In this document: piece after piece, positions 39,401 to 52,565 of the stretch | Position numbering within the stretch: the stretch's first letter is position 1 | Layout: the number at the start of each line of letters is the position of its first letter | Source: Quillaja saponaria | Taxonomy: Eukaryota; Streptophyta; Magnoliopsida; Fabales; Quillajaceae | NCBI GenBank assembly: GCA_029379385.1 | Contig: CM055607.1 | Location: forward strand, 32,175,235-32,239,234 | Length of the DNA stretch: 64,000 nt | Direction of reading: 5' to 3' | The notes under the pieces: generated by a model | What the model was told of the DNA's origin: nothing | The model's database searches: none | Seen by the model: only the letters and a program-made list of their open reading frames with translations | Made by a program: the position numbers and the translations under genes

Positions 39401-42400
39401 CTGTAATGTGAAAGTGTGATAAAATTATCAGAATTGTTGTTTCTTATTTTTATTAATTAATTAAAGTTAATAAAAATATATTTAACATAATAAATATTAC
39501 ATAGTAAAAGACGATAAAGTTATTTTCTTTTGTAATAGTATAGAAGTATAGAAGATACTTTAATTTTTTTTTTTATAAATAATAAATTACTCTAATCTCT
39601 CTTAGATTTGTTGATATTACACGGACCTCTCATCTTTTCCAAAAGCTACTACCTCCCATGAATCTTAAAATTAAGATAAATTACCTAAATACTCTCAACT
39701 CTTATATGTTATTATTCAACTTTAAAAAAATTATTAATTATTAATAAAATAACAATACAACTAAAAAAAAAAATATACTATATACATTTGGTAACAACTT
39801 TATATTCTATAGAAACTTCTAATATTTTATATGTAAACATTGTTTTTCATAATTTTAGAAATAACTAATAATTCAATTTTAGTTTATATATATTTTTTAA
39901 GTTTAATAATAAAACAAAAATCAGAATTGAAAGAATTTCGTAATAATATAACCATAAGGATATTTGAAGAAGTTTATCTCAATTTTTAGAATTTAAAATT
40001 ATTTATAACTTGTTTTCAAGTTTTAAAGAATGCTTGTATATCTATAATATTATGGTCTCCCATTATACAATATAAAATTATCTAACAACAAATTTACTAA
40101 TTAAATCATATCATATTACTTAATAGCCATTATTTATTTTAATTAAAAAAAATATCTCGCTCTCTCAATACACAAAAAACAATAATCTCGCCACTCTCTT
40201 ATCTATAAAATATTTTTTAGCAAATTAAATTCATTGAAAAAATATTCACACTCACATATTAAATTATTTTTTTTTTAAGTAAAATTAAAAATGATAAATT
40301 TATATATTTTTAAAAACTTATTCAACATGTATATACTACGATGCATTGAATAAATGTATGACATTTGGTGAGTTACGCTTCCACTACCACCACAAATAAT
40401 AAGATGTTTGGTGGGTTCCGCCTCCACCACCCTCGCAAAGCGCGTGAAAGTGGCCCCCATCATTTGATTGTTCAAAGTTGATGAAAACACGCGATACTAC
40501 ATGGCTATTGCTCATAAGTAATAAAACATTTAAACGGTATCTTGATGACTTTCTGGCTTTAACATAAATTTAAATATTTATTGAATTTTTTTTATCATCA
40601 ATAACATTTTATCATCTAATTAACAAATGAATAATAACTAAAATAATTTTTTTAATGAGTATTTTAACACTTTTTAATGTCTTATATATAAAAAAATTAT
40701 AATATTTATTACGATAATTAATTATAATTTTAATATTATTTAATTTATAAATTATTATTTAAAAAAAATTAACTTTTAAATATTATATTTATTAATTTTA
40801 ATACGTACTCTTAAACAGACGTTAAAAAATATTTGAACTGATATATTTAATTTAATTTACAGCCTTTCTATAATATTAATTATTAAGAGTGATAACCTAG
40901 ACAATTCAGTAAGGGAATAGAAGCACATCTGCATAACAAGATATTTCCTTAAACTCCATAGCTCAACTAATGTAATAGTTTGTGATTCTGACATTCTTTA
41001 CATATCTAAGGTCAAAACATATACCCAATTAGTTATTTATTATATAAATTTAACTAACCCTTATTTGACCGCTAGTAGTGAATAGTGATAATCTAGCCAC
41101 TTGAATTATTAATTAGAGCAGTAGAGAAATCAAAGTCCTATTCTTAATCTTTTAAGAAAAAGAACGAGTATTGCTTTTGTTCGAAAATAAAATTCAAAAT
41201 TGTTATTTTTTTTGACTTTCTTACTAGTATTTCGATTAAGTGTGAGCCTAATCACATTTAGAGTTCGTTTTGTCATTTCTCAAAAATATTTTTTTACAAA
41301 CTCGAATCCTGATATTGCAAAAGAAAAAATTTTAAATTTCAACAAAATAAGTTTGAGAATAATTCCTAAATGTCTCAATTCCAAAGGTTCCAACAAACAT
41401 ACGCAAGCATTTTTTATTTTTTTTTAACTTTTATTTCTTAATTCATTATTATTCCTCTACAATGTAATTATTAATTATTTTTCCTTTGTTAATAATTTCC
41501 AAATTTAGGTTTCTTGGATTTAAATTCTCCTATGTGTTTATACAATTTGATATTTTAACCTGTCCCAGTTGAATTGAATTGGACAAAGGGGGATTTGAAT
41601 CTGAATTTGAAATTTTCTTTTCCAAGTAAGAAATTTTCTACATATATAGTCTGTAATCTTAAATTCTACATAAATTTAAACGTGCAAGGCAATTTGTACA
41701 AGCAAATAACAAACCAGTAGGAGATAGATTGATGATTTACCCACGAGGTTAGAAAACTTCAACTTAAGCATTTAGAATTGGGCTCTGTCAAGCTGGACCT
41801 GGTCTCAAGTGTATTCCTGTGACAATTTTCTCCAACGCCTACTCTCACATTCTTATCCATATGGTCTATGGATTATTCTATATTATCCTTAATTTTCATT
41901 CTTATATTATAATTTGTTAAGATTATATTAATTTTCGGTTCAATCCTCTAAAAAAAAATTTCAGTTAATTTTATATTTCAAGATTTAAAATTTATCTATT
42001 AAGATCAATTCTTCTATTACATGTTATGAATTTACGAAACAATCATATAAAGCAAATAATATATATTAGTTATTTTTATATGTTGTGAATTGTTTTTAAT
42101 TATTTTATCGTTAAATTATGTATAATTATTATATTTATACACAATATGAGAATAAGAGAATATAACTTGATTGAAAAATTATGAATCCTAGAAAATGAAA
42201 TTGGACAAAAATATTATGAGATAACTAAATTAAAAACTGAGGCAACCTTAAAATACTAAATCTGTAAGCTATTATAATTTTATATTTGTAGGTGAAGACA
42301 TATTTTTTGTTTGGGTTTGGTCTGGCAATGAGAATATGGGATTTTGTTTCTTCAGGTTTGGGCTTTAGTAATGGCCCAAGATACAACCATTCATTGCCCA

Positions 42401-42928
42401 ACATATATATCATTAATATTTTTTCCGATTATTTCTACGCTTTTCTAATATTAGTATTCATTCTTCTTTCTATCAGCTATTTCTATTAATTATATTTTAA
42501 TGAACATAACATGATTAAAAATCTAACTAAAAAATATTGAATTATGAATGATCCAATTTAGAAATAAATAAGTATTTAAGATAAAATATTAAAAAGATTA
42601 GTAATAATATAATCTTCAAGAAACCAAAACAATAATTAAGTTCTTGTTTCATCATTACTATGACATTATATTCGTTCAATTATCGGAGAGATAAAATGTG
42701 AGGTTGACAGTAGAAGAAAAATAACATTTATGTTAGGACTAAGGAAGTTAGGAGGTATCCAAATTAAGCAACTGAAATTTAAAAGCAGCAAATGATTTTT
42801 CAGTGGATCTTTAGCAGTGTTGTTTTATTGAATTGAACTGATTCACCAAAAACTTGATCAGACACAAGAATTTATACTTTTAACCTAATAAAAGTAGAAT
42901 ATGGTTGTCACTATCCCAAATTTGAACC
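36484..42928. other. Intergenic between the BEACH-gene 5' end and the p24 gene
   Basis: About 36484–37200 is the leader and promoter region of the BEACH gene, rich in C/T runs on the plus strand (for example 36950–36985 and 37060–37075). The remaining DNA is AT-rich and shows no credible gene. It holds a perfect 72-bp tandem duplication at 38468–38611. Near 40370–40440 there is a small GC-rich island in which a GGTGRGTT…CCACYACC unit occurs twice. The right end is the 3' flank of the p24 gene. Confidence 0.5.
38468..38611. repeat. Perfect 72-bp tandem duplication
   Basis: The 72 bases starting ATGTAGTATTAACCAATTAA at 38468 are repeated without change from 38540, ending in ACGATCTCTT each time. 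The perfect identity in AT-rich intergenic DNA points to a recent event. Confidence 0.97.
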
Positions 42929-44178
42929 TCAAACTCTGTTGTAACCATATGACTTGTTAAACAGACGACGAATGTATATCACTTGGAGTGAACTTGCAGC
43001 AGCAAATATAATATACTCTGTGATTGTGTAGAAAACAACACGTCTTCTAGTACTCTCATTTGCTGCAATACAACAAGCAAAAACATTAATTTTTCTTACC
43101 CTTTGTTTGAGAAACAAACTGATATATAATACTAATTATGACAGTTTATCAATTAAACCAACTGACACTTTCAATTTTTCCACTATTATTATTGTTATAT
43201 ATATGACTAATGTGAGTGAGATCGAGCAACTTACTATATCGATGTCGAATCTCGCGTGCTTTTAGATATTTCTGTTCTGATATAATCGACTCTAATGCTT
43301 CTCTTAACTCAGCAATTCTCACGTTAATTGGACCCAAATGCTCTGAATCTCAAAAAAAAATAAAAAAAAATAAAGATTTTAACAATAAACTATTTTATAT
43401 GCTAATCAATCCGATCTTGTTTTCTTTTTTTACAGACTAATTCGTGTGATAAATATGATCACATAAGAGTTGAATGATAATTAACGAGTTCGAATTGGCA
43501 GAAAATAATAAGAATGTGTACATAGTTTGTGGATGCGTGGAACTAACCATCTTTGACTACCTCATGCTCGGTCGGGATATGTCCTACATGTATGTGAAAA
43601 GATACAGTCTCTGGTGTTAACACTGGATTACGGAAACAAAACTTGTAAATTCCATTTTGTGGGGCTTTGAACTCAAACTTGTCCCCTGATGTTCCCTGCA
43701 AAGATTGCACCACATTACCCCCTGGAGATGTTACCTGCAATAAATAAAACACTAAAATTCAGTGCTTTCATTGATGCAAATAAGAGATTTAACGATTATT
43801 TAATTGGTAAATATTTTTTATACTGTTTCAAGGATTACAATTCAATTTCTTAAAGTGAGAAGTTTATGAAAATAAATTTGATCACTCATTATATAATTCA
43901 TAAACAAATTTTTTGCAGATTAAAAATAAAAAATAAAAAAAATCCCATAGCTGTCAATCAAAACACAAAAAACTTACAGTAAAATTTATTCCAGGGTGGT
44001 CCGAGCTCCAGAATATGTCATGATCAATAACTACGAAATTTCCAGAAACAGTATCACCTTCATATAAAACATTTTCAGATACACATTCCATGTCATTTAA
44101 AGTAATTGAAAGAGCAAATCCATGGCTAAGAATGCAACTAAGAAAACTGAGTGTTGTAGAAATCTTAAGGAACCACAT
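42929..44178 (-). CDS. p24 family cargo receptor (emp24/GOLD domain), p24 beta-type
   Basis: Exons 44178–43978, 43734–43548, 43342–43235 and 43062–42929 join through GT–AG introns with matching phases to give 209 residues. The start is the ATG giving MWFLKISTT; the open frame runs further up without another ATG. A signal peptide (about residues 1–22, ending near SHGFA) leads into a GOLD domain (SITLNDMECVSENVLYEGD to HVGHIP). A coiled-coil segment (IAELREALESIISEQKYLKA), one membrane span (YTITEYIIFAAASSLQVIYI) and a short cytosolic tail ending YNRV complete the layout. p24 proteins cycle between ER and Golgi in COPI and COPII vesicles and help load cargo such as GPI-anchored proteins. The YNRV ending and overall sequence fit Arabidopsis p24 beta3 (At3g22845). 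The two GOLD cysteines (in DMECVSE and KFCFRNP) are present. Confidence 0.93.
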
Positions 44179-44400
44179 TTTTGAATTTGTTTTTGGTATG
44201 GCATTCAATTCAGCATCTGTCTTGGATCTCTACTGGGGAATGGAGAGACTAATTCATCAAGTGGCCATAAATGATGGCTCAAAGTTCGCTTAAGTTGTTT
44301 GTTAAAATTCCTCCGTAAGGGCACATTAGTCATTTTAAAATTAATAACATCATGAAACTTCTAAGGGAAGATTAGTTTAAAGTTAAATACCCCTTCAGAT
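44179..44400. other. Putative 5' flank of the p24 gene
   Basis: This short interval right of the p24 start codon must hold its leader and core promoter. No clear TATA box was identified. Beyond about 44400 the repeat field begins. Confidence 0.4.
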
Positions 44401-47400
44401 CAATTAGAAAAAAAACATTTCACCAGTTTAAATGAGGACGACTTCTCAATTATTTTTATCTGTCGATTTGTTATTTTCTCTACCAATTTATTTGTTACAA
44501 CATAACTCAATGTAAATCATCATTGCCTCTACTAATTTAATTGTGAGAACACATTCCAACACAAATCATCAAACAAATATCCTTTCATTTTAAATCGATT
44601 ATATCTATGTTGATTAGTATGTTAATAGACATTCACATTGAATCATCATTGTTTTATTTTGATTATGATCTTTTATGTTATGTTGTTGATATCTGATAAC
44701 TTAGATTTCATGTAATATAATTGATCTTTTATATTATTTTGTTGATATTTACAAGTCATTTGATAACTTAGGTTTAATGTAATATAATTTCTAAGATAAT
44801 AGTACTAACTGTAAAAACTAAGTTAAGTCATTATAAATAAAGAATTGAGAATGTGTTCTACTGATGCACAATTTTTCTTTGGAGTGGAGAGATCATATGA
44901 CTAATTTATTTGGGATAATATACATAACATTATGTTTTTATACAGTTTGAAAAATTTTCACTGAAAAAATTATCAGATAAATTTTAAAAAATAAATAAAT
45001 AAATTCATAACTAATACTGACTTATGATTATATATTTGACACAAAATAATCAGAATTTAATTCATTTTTATTAGTATGGCATATACGTAAAGTTCATCAC
45101 TTGATTTGTGTGTTAGTATATATATGTTACAAGTAAATTGCTAAATCTATCAATTTATTTCTTATAGTAAATTTCAGCATCAATCGACAAGTTATCTATA
45201 GACTAATTTATTATAACATACTTTCAATTGTCACAATTATTGCAATTTATTTGTTAGAACATGATTAAACATAAATAGTCCAGAGACTCTGCCGATTTAT
45301 ATATTACACGCACTTTATTTTAAAATAGTTTATAACTATGTTGATTAGTATGTCAATTGACATTTTACATAAATAATGATGGTTTTATTTTGATAGTTAT
45401 GATCTTTTATATTATTTTGTTTCTATTTATAAGGTATTTGATAACTTACGTTTTCATGTGATAATTTCTAACATAATAGTACTAATAATAATAATTTCTA
45501 ACATAATAGTACTAATATAAACTAAGTCAAGTCACTATAAATGGAAACTTATGAATGTGTTTTACAGATGCATAACTTTTCTTTTGAGCGGAGAAATAAA
45601 ATATTTATTTGGTATAATAGATAGCATTATGTTTTTATATTGTTTGATATAATTCTTTACTAAAAAAGAAGATGAGATAAAGAGAAAAGAAAAAAAATTA
45701 TATATATAAAATATTTCACTATTTGACACTAAATCGTAATAAATTTAGTTAATTTTTATTAGAATGTACACATGCCCCTAAATCATAATATTTGTCTCTT
45801 TATTTGTGTTTTAGTACGCATGCTGCAATGAATTGACAAGGATTTATTTGTTAGAACACATGTCAATGTGCCAAATACTATACTGACTTGTTTGTTATAA
45901 TATGTTTTACCATAAATTGTAGTTTTTTTATGCCAATTTATTTATTAGAACATATTTTAAAGGAAATCACAAATGTTATGTCGATATGCTTGTTATAACA
46001 TATTTTATTTTAACGTAAATTGTCATTTGTTATGCTAATTTGTTTGTTAGAACATATTGTAAATGAAATCATCAAACACTATACAAACTTATTTGTTATA
46101 ACATATTGCAACGTAAACCGTCATTTGTTATGCTACTTTGTTTGTTAGAATATATGTTAACGTGAATCGTCTAATACTATACCGACTCTTTGTTAGAACA
46201 TAATTAAAACTAAATCCGCCAAAACTCAGACGATTCATTGTTAGAACATAAATCATCATAAATTGCCCATTTCTACATGAAGTGTTACTCACTCTGGTTA
46301 TTTATATGTTACACACTTCTTTTTTAAATTGATAATAGACATTTTATATTAAATCATCATTGTTTTATTTTGATAATTATGTACTTACTATATTATTTTG
46401 TTTATATTTATAAGGTCTTTGATAACTTAGGTTTTACTGATTAAATACATAGTGGGCTACAATTTATTCTAATTAATATCTAGCTTTTTAAAAAAAAAAT
46501 ATACTAAATAATATGAGTTTTCTATTTTAGTTTATAATTAATAATAAGATTAGTGTTTTTGTATCATTTTATACAAGAAGAAGGAAAATGAAGAAGAAGA
46601 AAATATTGACTTTAAATTGTTAAGAGTTAATGTTTATGTATAATTTAATATATATTTTACAATAAATCGTTATAAAAATAGTCAATTAATTTTCGTGTTA
46701 GTAGGTATATGTTTCTCTAAATCATGAAATAATCACGCATATTTATTTATTAGCCTACATTTTACTTTAAAACAAATTATTTCTTAAAACTAATTTTTAA
46801 AATTAGTTAAAAAAATGTATTAATTATAAATTATCTTTTTATATAATTAATGAGTTACCAAAAAAATTTATGAATTATGTTGTGTTTGGTTAAACTATTT
46901 GTAAAAATTTTGTAAATTAAATTATTTTTCAAAAACTGTTAAAAAATATAATATAAAAACTGAAAAATATTTAGATTAGTTTACGCAAAAGTACCATGTG
47001 GTATAAGAAAAATTGATAGTATTTTTTTAAAAATAGATATTAATTATTGAAATTACCAAAAAGGTGTATGTTTTGAAATACTTTTATATAAATACTTTTG
47101 AGATTTAAATAATAAAACTATATATTTTATTTTATTTTATTATTTTTTAAATAAAGATAACATGTATTTCTTTTAGTTGATTTAAAAGATTTTGATCCTA
47201 CACATAATTAAAATAAGAGTATATATTAAAATATGATAAATATTATAATTATATTTATCTAAATAAAAAATTATTAAAATTAATTTGAGGTTCTTTTATT
47301 TTGTATTTGATTTTTAAAACTTTTTTAGGACTCTAAAAATACTTTTCGGCAAAATCTTTATTACTAAACAATTTTGGGTAAAATTTTAAGTTGAAAAGCT

Positions 47401-47980
47401 ACTCTAAAAGCTAAACTATACATGAACTTAATTCGTTTAACAAAAAATCAAATTTTAATTTTTATTTTTTTAATTTAAAGAAAAAATAAAATTTGGCAAA
47501 CATTCTAATGGATACTATACCTGATCAAACCTTCGTCTAATTAACATGTTATAATGTACCTTAACTCACTTAACACGATGAGTAATTAAAATTAGACAAA
47601 TTTTGATATTTAAAAATAAAAATTAATCTATAAGATAGTTTATTTCATCAAATCTTTTTTGTCACAAAATAAAAAGAGTTAATTTATATGTGTTAATATA
47701 ATATATATGTTACAAGTGTTAATTTGCTTGTCATAACACATATCAACATAAATCGTCAAGTATTATATGAATTTGTATGTTGACATATTGTAATACCTAA
47801 AGATTTATTTGTTAGAGCATAATTCAGCATAAATCCTTCGTTATACATGCCAAATTTGATTGTTAGAATACATTATAGCCTTGATGGTCAATTATTCTAC
47901 CGATTAAATGCACATTTTATTTTAAATCGACTATGATTATTCTTAGGGAAAGAAAAATAGACTATGATTATATTGATTAG
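44400..47980. repeat. Field of degenerate nested direct repeats
   Basis: A motif of the form TTTGTTAGAACATA, followed after a few bases by TAAATCATCA or TAAACCGTCA, recurs many times. Examples are near 44480, 44530, 45245, 45940, 46035, 46100, 46140, 46190, 46240, 47730 and 47810. A longer block containing TTTTAAATCGATTAT, GTTGATTAGTATGT and TTGTTTTATTTTGAT, then a TTTGATAACTTAGGTTT element, occurs near 44590, 45315, 46320 and in part near 47920. Copies diverge widely. No coding sequence, terminal inverted repeat or target-site duplication was found. It may be an old satellite-like array or a transposon broken up by internal duplication. Confidence 0.75.
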
Positions 47981-48204
47981 TGTATATACAATTTATTCTA
48001 ATATCTAACATTTTGTTTTAAATAAATTAAAAAATTTGAATTTTCTTTTTTAGTGGATAAATGAAAGAGATTAATTTTTCTGGTCCAATAACTTTACGTT
48101 GGTATCCAATTTTTCTGGGTTCAAGACTGGTTTAGTGGATTCATTAGTGTCGTACTGTCGTTGTTCAAACAGCTCGGCACCTTTGCTACTCGATACTCGC
48201 TAAG

Positions 48205-51180
48205 ATGGAGGAGACCCTTCGAATTCAAAGATTTGAAGAACTTCAGTCTGCTAAAGACTTCTAATCTCTGATTGACCATGGAAACCTTCCTGCTGTAAGT
48301 ATTCTTATGCTCAAAACTTTTTATTTCTTCTTTTTCTGTTTGTTTCTCGGAAAACCAAAAATTAGAAAATTACTGCTTTAACTATTTGCTAGGACTATAG
48401 TTACTTCTTCCTAACTTTGAAGATTTACCGATTGAAAAGGTGTCTGGTGGATATATCAATTGGCAAGCGTTCTCCAATGGTGGCCTTGACTATTTGCAGG
48501 TTCCTGTTATACTCTGGTAGTCTGCTTCAATCATTTTATTTACTTTGTTTTGCTTCTGTTTGCTTTATTGTAACTATCGGAATTTTTTTTTCTTGCTATA
48601 TAGAATCCAAAATCAATACTATTTTTGACTTTCAAAGCAAGGAAGTTCTAGCAGGACTTGGATTTTCAAAATGTTTATGCTCAAATGGAACACAGTTTGT
48701 AATTAGGTTCAATTCAAGCTCAAAAAATGTTGTTCTTATTGTAAACCGGAAATTATCATGGTGAATGTGACTGATAATGATTAAAATATTATTAAGAGTG
48801 CTTGCTATTCGAATTGTGGATTCTGATTTTTGAGTTCATGACCTTACATCCTTTTCACCTCACATGATGAAAATTATACCAATAACAATTTCTTGATCAT
48901 CTAGTCACCAATGTTCTTTATTTGCTTCATTGGTGACTTGGGAACGGGTAGGATTGTGCATGGTGGAGGCTATGCTATCTCAATCTGCACCAATCTTTTT
49001 ATTTCCAATTTCATTCGCTCATCAAATCACTGGATACATCTTAAGATTGACAAAAAGGAATGGTATGCATCTCACTTTCTTACTCCTTTTCTGATCATTT
49101 TGGAAAGTTTTTAAATAGAGGTATAATTTCCTTCTTCTTGGAGTCCTCAAGGGTGGTTTTGAGGGGAGTGGAGTGGAGAATGGTTAACTAATGAAACTTG
49201 AAAGTTTATATCTCAATGTTGTGAGTATTTTGTAAGTGTGTTGTGTATTTGAGGACACTCCTCTCTGTAACCCCTATATTTGCATTTGTGCACACACAAT
49301 ATGGTTCCTATGTCATTTTCACAAACAGTGCTTCTTTATAGGGTTTGTTTTTCCTTGTTCTACTGAATCCCACTTGCATAGTTGCATGGGAAGAATTGTT
49401 TGCTAAAGTTTGAGGAGTACTAACAGGTTACACAGGAAGCATGATTTCATATACCATCTTTTATTGTTATACTTCTATTGATTTTCTTGGGGCTTTCTAT
49501 ATTTTCACTTGAGAAGTTTAGGAATCTCTGTTCTCTCTATTAACTTCTTTTAGTTACTTGACTCAGTTGATTGCAGCATTAGTCCCCCTCCCTCCCAATG
49601 AGGTTATATAAGGGTCTGTAATATATGCCTGAAACTTTCAAATTAGTGCTGGACCAGCTGCTGCTGAATGCTGGATTTAGAATCTGACTGTAGTGCTGAT
49701 CACATACTGACACTACTATGTACCTTTAACTTCGTACCATATAAAAAGGAAAATTGGAAATTTGCATCTTACATCTCTGGAAATGTCTCTTATGTAATAA
49801 TTGACCTCTATAATCTGATTTTAACCAGATTGTAGTGATGATAATTATAAGCACATGTTGGAAATAAAGGATTTGAAAGATAAGAACCACATTAAAAGAC
49901 AATCTTGCAGAGCTGGAACCCACTGCTGTGCATATGCTTCATGAACTTGTCTCTTTAGTTCACAATTGTATTAGTGTTGCCAATCAGGATCAACCATTAC
50001 AGTTATACTATCTACTTTGGTAGATGATTTTGCAGTTGAAGTGCAAAATAGATGTGAGAAATTTGTAACAGATAACATGGAAGATGATCCAGTTGTGAAA
50101 ACTGAAAACTCTAGGGGAAACTAAACCACATACTCTCCAAAATGTCTTGCTATGGCGGTGACTTTTTGATCTTTTTGCAAAGTTTTTACTTTCTGATGGT
50201 CTCTGGTTTCTGTTTGACACTTGATACTTGATACTTGATCGTTTCCAAAATGTGGTCTTAATCCATCACTTCATTATATACTGCTGATAGATAAACTTTT
50301 CAGTGAACCTGAAGGTATTTTTAGTTGATCAGCATTGATAGAGATTAATGTGAAAGGCTGAAACCGCTACCCCATTCTAGTCATGTATATAGCATGGTGG
50401 CCAAAGTAATCATCAGTTGTTTTCTTATTGAAATTGAGGGAATCAGGCCATTTGGACTGTATTTGATCTTTTGCATATTGCTGTTTCTTTGGAATTTTTT
50501 GATCATAGTGTAAATGTTTCTATTCTTTTTATTTTTAGGATATGCCTAACTTATCTGAAAAGAAGCTCTGTTCACTTCACATCTCCTATATTCTGTAGAA
50601 CATGGAATTGATGCTCCAAACTTTGAGCTTTTTGTTTGTTTGTCTTGTTAGGCCATAGGAATTTTTCCTTTGTTCAGCTGCCTTGTACCATAACTTTAGG
50701 TTTTCCAATTATCTATATAAAATTTTCATCCATCGGCGATATCAATTTGTTAAATAAGTTTCGAAAGTAATATTAAGATTTCCATCAAAACCTGTCAAAC
50801 TACCTACTTTGCTTTTTCAGTATAACTTCCCAATGATTCTAGAGGTTCTTGTGCATGTGCTTTCACAGGTGCAGGCAGAGGTCCTTACTGAGAAATTTGA
50901 TGAGATAGATCAACAAACTGCTGAAGGAGAAAGGTACTTGCTAAAAATTTTCATTATATGTTTTTGCATAGCTTTGAAGTTGTTTGTGAAAAGAAGAAAA
51001 CATTTAGTGCTATTGGCTCAACTTTGTGAACATTATGATTTCAGGAGCAGAGTCTATGAGGCAGTTGATGATCATTTAGCTGCTATGGATTCAAATATGA
51101 AAAGTAAGGAGTTGTTTGCTCTCCAGCTAATTCTTACGCGCCTGTTGTCTTGCTTGAAGTTGTCTCCTGGTACTCAATCT
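48205..51180 (+). pseudogene. Decayed JmjC-type 2OG-Fe(II) oxygenase gene (JMJ31-like)
   Basis: Conserved fragments appear in the order of the plant JMJ31 protein (At5g19840 in memory), split by plausible introns. At 48205 is MEETLRIQRFEELQSAKDF, then an in-frame TAA, then SLIDHGNLPA and a GTAAGT donor. Near 48440–48498 is GYINWQAFSNGGLDYLQ, which lacks residues expected after AFS. Near 48970–49000 is VEAMLSQSAPIF. Near 49905–49995 is AELEPTAVHMLHELVSLVHN, and near 50025–50160 is DDFAVEVQNRCEKFVTDN, followed by a stop and LKPHTLQNVLL. 50821–50933 reads NFPMILEVLVHVLSQ then QAEVLTEKFDEIDQQ, and from 51045 SRVYEAVDDHLAAMDSNMKS. The exon for the JmjC core with its iron-binding His-Asp/Glu-His was not found. 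The nonsense codon, missing residues, frame breaks and missing core together argue for a dead gene. Family assignment rests on recalled sequence and is fairly sure. Confidence 0.65.
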
Positions 51181-52448
51181 ATTATTCTTGTGTTGTATTT
51201 CCATCTTTATGAATGCTGTCATGTTGCCAACTCTGTAGTTTTCTAATTTCTAAGATCTGGAAGACACATTTTTTTCTTCTTAAACCACGACTTTGGTTAA
51301 TGAGAAGAGTCAGATTTCTGGATGGACAACTTTGCTAAGATTATGAAGCATCTATTTCATTGAACATTTTGGTGAGACAAGTCAGATGTTTTGCATGAGC
51401 CATCTGTTTTTTTGAACAGTGTTTTGTTCAGCGTAATGTTGTCAGTTGATTTATCTTTGTGCTCTGCGGCTCTGCCATAAGCAATTGCAAATGCTTATCT
51501 AATTTCTTTTGGATAAACATGTAAAACAATGGTTGGATGCTTTCATTACATTATTGTGAATACCCAGCAACACCTTTTGAACTGCCCGATTTATGATGTT
51601 GTCAGTAATAAAGTGCCAAAGCTATTGTATAGTTATGTTACATTAATGTGAACATCCTGCAACACAGTATAACTCAAACGTCAATCTATTCAAAATGTTT
51701 CAGTTTCAGTTTCAGGGGCTGGTCAATCTCAACAAGCGTTTTTGGTTTATTGGAGTTATCCAGTTTGGTAAGAGCTGGGATATATAGTAGGCTGAATTCC
51801 AAGCCTGTTAGCTTCTTTCTTTTCAGCTACTAATCCATGCCTATTAGCTGTTTCATTGTTTGAGATGGCAGAAGGTATGTTATTTAAACCTTGTGAAATG
51901 TTTAATATGAAATTCTTCCTGTTATAACTTTGCTTTTGTCAGATGGCCGCTTGTAATTTCTACCTGTGTGTGCGCCTTACCATATGTGATTTGTATATTT
52001 TCCACATTTATGTCATCTTTGAATCAAATCCTACTCATTATGGTTTGTGATCTAAACAACTTTTTGTTCTCTAGGGTGTCAAGCTACAAAAGAATTTTGA
52101 CTGCAACCACCCCCACCTTCCACTGGGCTGTCTTTACTAGATATCCTTTAATAATGTCATCTCTCCTTTTCATTTTATGTGTTCTCATTATTTTGGTGGA
52201 CTTCTGATTCCCTGCATGTGAAATAAGATTCAGTTTCAAGTTTAGCACATGTGAAAGGAAGTGCAGATGGTTTATGGTTAATGAGATATTCCCTTTTTCA
52301 ATAAATATGTTGGCTCATTAAGAATGTTTACAAATTAATGGAATTAAAGCTGATTGTTTAATATGTTGAATTTCTAAAGAGAGTTTTCATTAACTTCAAA
52401 GTGCACTGCAGTGTAAAATTTTCATTTCTTGGTTACTTTATCATGCAG

Positions 52449-52565
52449 GCTTTTATGAAATGAACATACTGGATAAATATTTGAGTTCATCTGGAGAGCT
52501 AGAATCCAAGGATGAGATGAGACATCTAACTAAAAGAACTCCCCAGAAGAAATTGGTCCCACCAG
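52449..52565 (+). other. Unassigned exon-like segment
   Basis: A stretch bounded by a CAG acceptor and an AG|GTATCC donor is open in one frame. It encodes a peptide of ordinary protein composition, including EMNILDKYLSSSGELESKDE then MRHLTKRTPQKKLVPPG. It could be the last coding exon of the decayed JmjC gene or a fragment of another gene. I do not recognise the peptide. Confidence 0.3.

Noticed and set aside
40370..40440. GC-rich island with GGTGRGTT…CCACYACC twice as a possible coding relic
   Set aside because: It is too short, has no supporting frame or splice sites, and sits in AT-rich DNA without neighbours.
44179..44208. Ten-residue extension of the p24 protein
   Set aside because: The extension starts at TTG; the ATG at 44178 begins a normal signal peptide.
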